Below are positions 57,065 to 64,000 of a stretch of DNA of 64,000 nt, piece after piece; position 1 is the stretch's first letter; the number at the start of each line of letters is the position of its first letter. Source of the DNA: Marine Group II euryarchaeote MED-G35. GTDB lineage: Archaea; Thermoplasmatota; Poseidoniia; Poseidoniales; Thalassarchaeaceae. The stretch covers positions 66,534 through 130,533 of the forward strand of contig NTJS01000001.1 of assembly GCA_002457155.1 (NCBI GenBank), given 5' to 3'. Position numbers and translations under genes: made by a program. Under the pieces are notes generated by a model. The model searched no databases, was not told the origin of the DNA, and saw nothing but the letters and a program-made list of their open reading frames with translations.

Positions 57065-57427
57065 TCACTTCGCATATTTCTCTGCCCCATGAAAATGCAG
57101 AGATACGTAATCCTCGTCACCAACTACCCAGCTGTCATGGGGTTCTGGGCCCACGTAGAACAGGTCACCAGCCCTCAACTCGTGGACTTCTCCATCTTTG
57201 AAAGCACAGGTCGCTACTCCGGAGACGACCATGCCCAAATGCTCGACTTCACAGAAGTCGGTACCAGAAATGGGAGACACATCTTCTGACCACTTCCATC
57301 CTGGATAGTAAGTCGCTCTCCCTATCGTCATACTCTCAAAGTGAACAACTTCGAACTTGCCCTTCTCGAATACCCTAACCTCATCCGGAGACTCGAACCT
57401 CTTCACAATGATATCATCAATTTTCAC
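57065..57427 (-). CDS. Cupin domain protein
   Basis: 120 aa; 'YPGWKWSEDVSPI...CEVEHLGMVVSGVATCAF...LRAGDLFYVGPEPHDSWVV'. Confidence 0.8.
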   Translation of the reverse strand: MKIDDIIVKRFESPDEVRVFEKGKFEVVHFESMTIGRATYYPGWKWSEDVSPISGTDFCEVEHLGMVVSGVATCAFKDGEVHELRAGDLFYVGPEPHDSWVVGDEDYVSLHFHGAEKYAK

Positions 57428-57843
57428 TATACCAGGGCCTCCTCAAGTTCTGCGGTGAAATCGGTACTGTATTCTCCCGAATTCCTGATTGCCTCACAAA
57501 CAATCTCCACCAGTGCTTCACCCGGGAGTTTCGGGACCGCGTAGGCAGCTCTGGCAGGGGGAATTGTTTCAGTAAGCCAATCCGAATAAACCTCGTTAAT
57601 CTTCGAATAGAAATCAATGTCTGTCATCAGGATGGTCACCTTAACAAGGTCGGCCTTGGAGCTGTTTGCCGCAGCAAGCAAGTCATCGATTTTAGCAAGA
57701 ACCCCTGATGTTTGGGATTCTATGTCATCGCCCCAATCTACTGCAATTTGGCCGGATAGCCAGATGTGGTCTTTGACGGATATTCCAGGTGTATAGGGCC
57801 CTAATTTCGGCTCTCCAGTGTCAATCTCCAGTTTCCGGCTCAT
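57427..57843 (-). CDS. RidA/YjgF family protein
   Basis: 'LGPYTPGISVKDHIWLSGQIAVD...ADLVKVTILMTDIDFYSKINEVYSDWL...PPARAAYAVPKLPGEALVEIVCEAI'. Confidence 0.9.
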   Translation of the reverse strand: MSRKLEIDTGEPKLGPYTPGISVKDHIWLSGQIAVDWGDDIESQTSGVLAKIDDLLAAANSSKADLVKVTILMTDIDFYSKINEVYSDWLTETIPPARAAYAVPKLPGEALVEIVCEAIRNSGEYSTDFTAELEEALV

Positions 57844-57872
57844 ACATCTGCCAAGAGGTTCCGTGTTTAGGT

Positions 57873-58325
57873 TTACTTGCGAAGTTGCTCGATGATTCTG
57901 AAGTGAGTTCCAGCCACCTGCTCCTGAGCAATATCCCCAATGTCTACCCAAGCGGCATCCACAGCATCATCACCGCCATGTGGGACAGATTCTGGATCAA
58001 CATCAACGAGGTAGAACAATCCAATGATGTGTTTCCTTGGGTCTCTGTCAGGTTCCCCATGGATTGCAAGAGCTACTGGGTTGCTTCCAATGACGCCGGT
58101 TTCCTCCTCGAGCTCGCGCAGCACTGCTCGCTCCGGATCTTCTCCGTATTCTACAAAACCCCCCGGGAATGCCCATTTCCCAAGCCAAATCTCTGGTTCA
58201 CCCCCTCGCCTGATTAACAAAGCCTCTACTCGCGAGTCAGTCTTTCTTAGAGCCACAGCATCTACTGCAACTGCAGGGTTGTTGTACCCATGGTGGCCAC
58301 ATTCATCGCATCGGTCACTCTCCAT
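57873..58325 (-). CDS. Nudix hydrolase (intact Nudix box)
   Basis: 'GGFVEYGEDPERAVLRELEEETGV' is a canonical Nudix box; N-terminal CxxC. Confidence 0.93.
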   Translation of the reverse strand: MESDRCDECGHHGYNNPAVAVDAVALRKTDSRVEALLIRRGGEPEIWLGKWAFPGGFVEYGEDPERAVLRELEEETGVIGSNPVALAIHGEPDRDPRKHIIGLFYLVDVDPESVPHGGDDAVDAAWVDIGDIAQEQVAGTHFRIIEQLRK

Positions 58326-59196
58326 ATCGACGCCTCCTCATCTGATAGGTCTCGATCGCATCATAGAGGTCAGACTTAGAGAATGAAGGCCAGTGAACGT
58401 CAGTGAAGTATAGCTCAGAATATGCAATCTGCCAGAGAAGGAAGTTCGACACTCTCTCTTCCCCACTAGTTCTGATTACCAGATCCGGATCTGGAATCTC
58501 AGCATCGTACAGACGATTTGAAATCTCAGCAGTGTCGATCCTCTCCAGAGCCAGGCTCCCTGAGGCATGATCAGCAGCAATGCCCTTCACTGCATCGACT
58601 ATCTCCTCCCTACCACCATATGCAAGGCATACGGTGAAGGTGAATTTGGAGTATTGACTGGTCCTCTCTTGGGCGTTTTCGATTGCCTGATTGACCCTTT
58701 CCGGGAGTTCCTCCGTCCTACCTACGACCCTTACCTTGACTTCCTTGGAATGGATCCTCTCGTCTTGGGCTATCTCATCCAGTCCAGCTACGTACAAGTC
58801 GAACAACGCCTCCAGTTCGTCCGAATCCCTGCTGGATAGATTCTCGGTCGAAAGCGCGTAAACCGTGAGATAGGGTATTCCTAGGTCGAGTACCCAATCC
58901 ATCACGTCCTTCAACTTCTCTTTCCCATGCCTATGCCCAACATCGGTACCCAGACTCAGACTCCAAGCAAACCTGCGATTTCCGTCCATTATGATGGAGA
59001 CATGCTGGGGCAGGTCTTCCCTAGAGACCCTATCTCGCTTCCTCCTCGCACGGACCCTGTCCAATCTCGAGACGAAACTCCAAGCCAACCAGGAGTTCGA
59101 TACAAAGCGTGCAGGGATGGAGAAGACCCTGAACTTCAGAAGACGCTTTGCAACATTGTCGACCCTCCGTCCAAAGCGCTTCCCCCCCCTTCCCAT
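58315..59196 (-). CDS. uppS: Cis-prenyltransferase (UPP synthase family)
   Basis: 'HVSIIMDGNRRFAWSLSLGTDVGHRHGKEKL', 'YLTVYALSTENL', 'DLVIRTSGEERVSNFLLWQIAYSELYF'. Confidence 0.95.
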   Translation of the reverse strand: MGRGGKRFGRRVDNVAKRLLKFRVFSIPARFVSNSWLAWSFVSRLDRVRARRKRDRVSREDLPQHVSIIMDGNRRFAWSLSLGTDVGHRHGKEKLKDVMDWVLDLGIPYLTVYALSTENLSSRDSDELEALFDLYVAGLDEIAQDERIHSKEVKVRVVGRTEELPERVNQAIENAQERTSQYSKFTFTVCLAYGGREEIVDAVKGIAADHASGSLALERIDTAEISNRLYDAEIPDPDLVIRTSGEERVSNFLLWQIAYSELYFTDVHWPSFSKSDLYDAIETYQMRRRRYGE

Positions 59197-59244
59197 ATTT
59201 GCTCGGGGGAGTACTGACGTTAAGACAACTAACCAGAAATGGCC

Positions 59245-59808
59245 CTATTCGAAAATTATGTCAGCCGTATCCCCGACCCTGTCTAGAAGTCCCCTCTCTG
59301 GATTGACAACAATCACTTCCCCAGCACGATCCCAGACAGGCAAGTCATGCTTGCTGTTGCCTGCATATGCGAACCCCTTCTCCCCAAACCTCGACACTAG
59401 GGCCTCGGCCTTCTTTTCCCCTCTTAGATTGAATGTCGAGTCGGATGCCATTACATCCGAGAATAGCCCTACGTGGCCAGCTACTTGCTCCGCAATAATC
59501 CTATCAGATGCAGTAGCTAGAATCAATGTCCTGCCCTTTGCCCTCTCACCAGTGAGCCAGTCAAGCAAACCGTCGTGATATTCCAATTCAGCAGGATCGA
59601 AAACCAACCTCTCCGCCAAGTCCCTCTTCCATTGAGCCCTTTTTCCTGTGAACTCCTTTGCCAGCATCCCCACTATGGACCAGGGGCGCCTTAGGATCAC
59701 CCTCTTGATGCTGACCCAACTCATGTCGGTGAGGATTAGGGTTCCATCCATGTCGACCGCAATCGGGATTTCAGGGCTACTCTGCTCCACAGTATTCGCT
59801 TGGGCCAC
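59245..59808 (-). CDS. HAD-superfamily phosphatase
   Basis: 'IAVDMDGTLILTDM', 'LILATASD', 'FAYAGNSKHDLPVW'. Confidence 0.87.
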   Translation of the reverse strand: MAQANTVEQSSPEIPIAVDMDGTLILTDMSWVSIKRVILRRPWSIVGMLAKEFTGKRAQWKRDLAERLVFDPAELEYHDGLLDWLTGERAKGRTLILATASDRIIAEQVAGHVGLFSDVMASDSTFNLRGEKKAEALVSRFGEKGFAYAGNSKHDLPVWDRAGEVIVVNPERGLLDRVGDTADIIFE

Positions 59809-59873
59809 TACGATTCAAGCCTTCGCAGACCGATTCAATGAAGCCTTGGACCCTTTCCTAGTCCCGAGAGGAG

Positions 59874-61133
59874 ATGTCGGAGGGGGTTGAATCTTGGAGG
59901 CCCGGGGCGTTGCCTCAGACTGGGCACAGCGAAATCGCCCCATCTGGGTTCGAGATCCTGGAATTTTCAGGAAGAGGTCCGCTATCTGCACTATCATGCT
60001 CGATGATCCAGCCCTCAGAGTTGACCAAACCGTCTGATTGGGCAGAAATCACCTCGGAACTGGATTCCTGGGGGGAGGTGCCAGTCCCCGATTCGATAGT
60101 TCAAGTGTCAACTTATGAAACTGATCGGGGCCCTGTTGCACATCTCAGATCAGACACGGAATGGGTGGCCGAGTTTCTTCCATGGGGGTCTGATGGTTTA
60201 CTCAGGAAGAGGGTCAACTCATACCCGGAGACTTGTGACTTGCCATGCGGGGGGTATTCTTGGAAAGGCTCCGATATCATCTCGATACGGAAGGAAAAGA
60301 GACAGATAACCAACTCCCGAGAACTTCTTCTGGATTCATTAGAAAATGGAGAGAAGGTAGAGGCGCAAGAGATTCTGAGGGAATGCGGGAGGCAACTGGG
60401 GTCCGTGCATAGGCATGTCGAGGGAATCCGCGTCACCCCAGCAGACCCCAATAGGTGGAATTCCAGAGTTTCGGATTTAGAGGAGGCTCTCAATGCCCAC
60501 TCCATTTGGAGGGCCCCATACTCAAGAGACTCAGAATGTATGCTCAGCATAGGGGACGTTAGGCTAGATGACTTCACCGGAGAGTCCGTTAGAGTCCGTA
60601 GACCGCGACTATCTGATGCACTCCATCCACCTGACTGTGGATTTCCAGCGATCAGGGACCTCGCTTCATTAATTCACGATCTATCAAGGCTTCACCATGT
60701 CTCAGGAACAGAGGTGGACATTGTCGGGCTGAGACTCTCACTGATTGAGGGATGGAGAGAAACTGCTCCTAGTAAGTGGGCATCTGATAACGTGTTTTAC
60801 TCTCATCGAGGCGGTCTAGCCATCTGGGAGTACGAGCAGTGCCTTCTGGACGTAATTGAGGCCACATCCCATCAATCGGGAGCCCCTCATCCTGCAGTGG
60901 GACTAATCGCATACGTACCTAGTTTCCAGAAGAAGATGTTCAACAACAGGACCATTGGTGCCCTGTCGATAATGGCGGGATTCTTTGGATTCACCTCGAT
61001 ATACTGGACTTTCCCCCCTTCGTCACAGGAACTCGTCACGCCATCACTGTGTATTGTTGCCAGCGCAGCTCTGATGTGGACATATCGCCGTATGTCACCA
61101 TTACCAGAGATTCCATTCAATCGATTAGACTGA
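59874..61133 (+). CDS. Hypothetical protein, possibly degenerate kinase/phosphotransferase-like with two C-terminal TM segments
   Basis: 'LGSVHRHVEGI', 'LSIGDVRLDDFTGE', 'IRDLASLIHDLSRLHH' loosely follow kinase-like/APH motif order; two hydrophobic C-terminal segments. Confidence 0.5.
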   Translation: MSEGVESWRPGALPQTGHSEIAPSGFEILEFSGRGPLSALSCSMIQPSELTKPSDWAEITSELDSWGEVPVPDSIVQVSTYETDRGPVAHLRSDTEWVAEFLPWGSDGLLRKRVNSYPETCDLPCGGYSWKGSDIISIRKEKRQITNSRELLLDSLENGEKVEAQEILRECGRQLGSVHRHVEGIRVTPADPNRWNSRVSDLEEALNAHSIWRAPYSRDSECMLSIGDVRLDDFTGESVRVRRPRLSDALHPPDCGFPAIRDLASLIHDLSRLHHVSGTEVDIVGLRLSLIEGWRETAPSKWASDNVFYSHRGGLAIWEYEQCLLDVIEATSHQSGAPHPAVGLIAYVPSFQKKMFNNRTIGALSIMAGFFGFTSIYWTFPPSSQELVTPSLCIVASAALMWTYRRMSPLPEIPFNRLD

Positions 61134-61725
61134 GTACCCCATCAGAGTAATCGTAGTACCTAGGTACTCCTGTCTTAATCTCGAATGAAACTATGTCATC
61201 GGGGGAGATTCCTTCGATATGCATTACAATTGACCTCAGAGAGTTACCATGTGCAGAAACTAGGACATTCATGCCTGACTCGAGATCCGGGAGGATTTCT
61301 TCTTCGAAATAGGGAATCGTCCTCTTCGCAGTCATCTCCAGACTCTCTCCTTCAGGGGGGGCCACGTCGAATGACCTCCTCCAAATCCGGACCTGTTCCG
61401 CTCCATGCTTTTCAGCAGTCTCTGCCTTGTTCAATCCTTGAAGAGCCCCGTAATTCCTCTCGTTCAGTCTCCAGTCCGACTTAGTCACCGTGTCTTTCGA
61501 GGAGACATTAGCCCGAATGACAATTCCCGCAGTCCTCTTTGCCCGAATCAAGTCGCTTGTATGGACGATGTCAATAACTTGGTTCCTGAGCTCTTGACCG
61601 GCTTCCTCAGCCTCCGTCACGCCCTTGTCAGATAGATCGACATCAGTCCACCCAGTGAACCTGTTCTCAGCGTTCCAAACAGATTGCCCATGGCGGATTA
61701 GGATTAGCTTTGCCAACACAAACAC
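61117..61725 (-). CDS. gpmA: 2,3-bisphosphoglycerate-dependent phosphoglycerate mutase
   Basis: 'LILIRHGQSVWNAENRFTGWTDVDLSDKG', 'WRLNERNYGALQGLNKAE', 'VLVSAHGNSLRSIVMHIEG'. Confidence 0.93.
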   Translation of the reverse strand: MFVLAKLILIRHGQSVWNAENRFTGWTDVDLSDKGVTEAEEAGQELRNQVIDIVHTSDLIRAKRTAGIVIRANVSSKDTVTKSDWRLNERNYGALQGLNKAETAEKHGAEQVRIWRRSFDVAPPEGESLEMTAKRTIPYFEEEILPDLESGMNVLVSAHGNSLRSIVMHIEGISPDDIVSFEIKTGVPRYYDYSDGVLSLID

Positions 61726-62823
61726 CTAGAGTTTGGCTCTACGCCTGGGCTCATGGAAATTCAACTCGCACTCCAGCCCCCTAGCCCTACCAATTAGCAG
61801 AATATCCTCTGTGAACTCCCTTTGGATATTCGAACTCGACTCACAGTAGAAATTGCATGATACAGTAATCTTCGGAGGGAGGCTGTTTGTGATTTTAACC
61901 CAGGAATCCCCATGCTTGGTTGCCCTTGGGTCGGCAAGAACCTGCTCGCACAGGGAATCACAGAACTTCTTCAGAGCGCTCTGGTCGCTATCCTCCTCGA
62001 ATTCAAACGAGGGCCTAATCCTCCTGAATCTCCTCATCGTGAAGTTCTCCACGGGTGAGTTAGTGATGTTGGAATTAGGAATTGTGACAATGGTGTCGTT
62101 GCCAGTCCTGATCATCGTAGTCCTGAGTCCAATGGTGATCACCTCGCCCTCAACTCCCTCCACTATAATCCAGTCACCGACATTGAAAGGCTGATCGATG
62201 ATAATCGAAATCGCTCCGAAGATGTTTGCCACCGAGTCCTTCGCCGCAAGTGCTAGTGCCAGACCCGTTATTCCGAGACCTGCAATCATTCCGTTGAGGT
62301 TCAATCCAACTAGGCCCGCCAGAACGAAGACGCCAACGACTACTACTGCTAGCCTTCCTATGGCCTCGGCAACACTCGCAAGGGACCTCCTTGCTGCCAT
62401 GTTGTCTCCCTCGACGACTATGAAAGCATCCAAGAAGTCTACCAGCCTATATGCCGCGATTAGCATTAGGATCACGAAACCGGCTCTGCACATCTCCCCG
62501 AAGTTCTGCATCAATGCATTATTCCAGATGTGCTCCCCTTCTGCTGCAATAATGTTCTCTAGTGCCCAGTCTACAGACTGCCACATAGCTAGCAAACCAA
62601 TCATCCATCCTAGAGATTTGGGAGCGAATAGCGTCTTCCCATCAATCCTCTCAGTCTTGGATAGTAAGTCCATTATTCGCGGGAATAGAACTCTTCTGGA
62701 GATTAGTCCTGCAGTTACGGAAACTCCGATTAGCATGGCAAGGAAACCGATTCCAAGTGATGAGAAACCGTAAACCACCTCATCCCCAGTCAATTCTTCA
62801 GCGATTTCAGACCCCATACTCAT
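61726..62823 (-). CDS. mscS: MscS-family mechanosensitive channel
   Basis: 'GLGITGLALALAAKDSVANIFGAISIIIDQPFNVGDWIIVEGVEGEVITIGLRTTMIRTGNDTIVTIPNSNI'. Confidence 0.93.
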   Translation of the reverse strand: MSMGSEIAEELTGDEVVYGFSSLGIGFLAMLIGVSVTAGLISRRVLFPRIMDLLSKTERIDGKTLFAPKSLGWMIGLLAMWQSVDWALENIIAAEGEHIWNNALMQNFGEMCRAGFVILMLIAAYRLVDFLDAFIVVEGDNMAARRSLASVAEAIGRLAVVVVGVFVLAGLVGLNLNGMIAGLGITGLALALAAKDSVANIFGAISIIIDQPFNVGDWIIVEGVEGEVITIGLRTTMIRTGNDTIVTIPNSNITNSPVENFTMRRFRRIRPSFEFEEDSDQSALKKFCDSLCEQVLADPRATKHGDSWVKITNSLPPKITVSCNFYCESSSNIQREFTEDILLIGRARGLECELNFHEPRRRAKL

Positions 62824-62859
62824 GTTTTTTCCGAAGAGGTACCCCTCAAAAAACCATCC

Positions 62860-62874
62860 CGGTCCTTCGGACCG
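62860..62874. other. Perfect inverted repeat CGGTCC-TTC-GGACCG between divergent genes
   Basis: Read directly: 6-bp stem, 3-nt loop in the 96-bp interval between mscS and the M14 peptidase. Confidence 0.5.
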
Positions 62875-62919
62875 TTGTCCGAGCGATTCAATACCTAGGG
62901 TTTCTCCGCAAAAAATAGC

Positions 62920-64000
62920 ATGACTAGTCAGGCGCCTTTCAATTCGAGAAGAAAGGGGACTTCCAATCCCGGTGTACCAGTCGCAGCTATGCTCCTCCCA
63001 TTTCTGCTAAGCATGCTCTCTCCTGTTGCCCTAGCTCCAATTACAGAAGCACAGGAGCCAGAACCCGCTGGGACATCCCCAGAAGAAATCTGGTCGACCG
63101 AGTACGTGAATCAGATTTTCCCATGGGGGCCGCATGGGGACGCCGATCAACTTCAGTTCCGCGCGTATCACGATTATTTCTCAATGAAACAAAGAATGCA
63201 GACATTGGCTGCCTACTATCCAGATTTCCTCCAGTTCCATGAGGGACTTTTAGGCGGACTTAACGCAAGAGGTGAAATGACCTCATCTACTGATTATGAG
63301 GGATGGTTCTACAACCACCCCAGTCCGTGGATGAAGATTACAGCAAATGTTCAGGGTGGCTCGTACAATGATTTCAACGGGGACGACGGAAATTACGCCG
63401 ACCGTCCCGACGTAATGCTAGTGGGAAACCATCATGCAAGGGAATGGATGTCATACGAGGTTCCGATGTTCTTCCTGGAGACTCTGGCGTTCTACTATGG
63501 CAAGGCAGGGATAGACAACGATGGGGACGGCCTGATCGACGAAGACGGCTGGGACGGAATTGACAACGATGGGGACTGCCTGATGCTCAACACATCATTC
63601 CAGGACAGCAACGGAGACGGAAACCCCTGCGGACCCGGCGACTTGGGGGTCGACGAGGACTTCAGTGAGCAGTTTATCACAGACATGGTCAATACTAGAG
63701 AAATCTACCTCATCCCCATGCTTAACGTAGATGGGAACAGGTATGACAGGGAGGAATACTGTGGGGAAACGGCATGGGAGAACTGCTATCAGAGCGGTTG
63801 GAGGAAGAACCTTCGAGACAATACTCACACCGGGGTTACCCCAATTCCAGATATCGACGAGGCCGTGGATGAGGGTTGTGATGGGGTCGACCTCAACAGG
63901 AACTACCAGTTTGAGTGGGGCGCACCATTGGGGGCGACTGGTCCTATTTTCCCAGGATTCTGCTATGCCGATGGGCCCAACAATGACGTCTACAACGGAC
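62920..64000 (+). CDS. M14 zinc carboxypeptidase, secreted, with Asp-rich calcium-binding-like insertion (3' truncated by window edge)
   Basis: Manual translation from ATG 62920: signal peptide 'AAMLLPFLLSMLSPVALA', 'VGNHHAREWMSYEV' (HxxE), 'GIDNDGDGLIDEDGWDGIDNDGDC', 'VDLNRNYQFEWG'. Missing from the ORF track because it runs off the window. Confidence 0.9.
   Translation, partial: MTSQAPFNSRRKGTSNPGVPVAAMLLPFLLSMLSPVALAPITEAQEPEPAGTSPEEIWSTEYVNQIFPWGPHGDADQLQFRAYHDYFSMKQRMQTLAAYYPDFLQFHEGLLGGLNARGEMTSSTDYEGWFYNHPSPWMKITANVQGGSYNDFNGDDGNYADRPDVMLVGNHHAREWMSYEVPMFFLETLAFYYGKAGIDNDGDGLIDEDGWDGIDNDGDCLMLNTSFQDSNGDGNPCGPGDLGVDEDFSEQFITDMVNTREIYLIPMLNVDGNRYDREEYCGETAWENCYQSGWRKNLRDNTHTGVTPIPDIDEAVDEGCDGVDLNRNYQFEWGAPLGATGPIFPGFCYADGPNNDVYNG

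Noticed and set aside
1-64000. Search for mobile elements, integrases, toxin-antitoxin, prophage or rRNA genes
   Set aside because: No transposase/integrase motifs, terminal inverted repeats, phage genes or rRNA stretches recognised; the window reads as ordinary chromosomal backbone with some accessory genes.

Overview
The window looks like a contiguous chromosome segment of a Marine Group II-type euryarchaeon (Poseidoniales/Thermoplasmatota-like). I infer this from gene content only; no database search was run. It is gene dense (about 55-60 protein genes and one tRNA), with no rRNA, CRISPR array, transposase or prophage that I can support. Recognisable blocks are: an MCM C-terminus followed by GatE; an AddB/AddA-like nuclease-helicase pair (12.9-21.5 kb); a large Cys-repeat/RCC1 surface protein (7.7-10.8 kb); the archaeosine radical SAM enzyme RaSEA; the operon FtsZ / SecE / Spt5 / L11 / L1 / L10(P0) / P1 (32.0-36.8 kb, minus strand); the conserved cluster Pus10 / L21e / RpoF / DUF655 / KsgA; Pgk with tRNA-Thr(CGT) and a phosphomannomutase; and a partial M14 carboxypeptidase at the right edge. 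The most unusual observations are: (1) Spt5/NusG carries an N-terminal Nudix-like domain with a degenerate Nudix box; (2) the adjacent L11 gene encodes only the C-terminal rRNA-binding domain and appears to lack the L11 N-terminal domain; (3) a COX1-like membrane protein keeps the fold signatures but has lost the heme/copper histidines; (4) an archaeal AddAB-like pair has two apparently intact PD-(D/E)XK nuclease domains.
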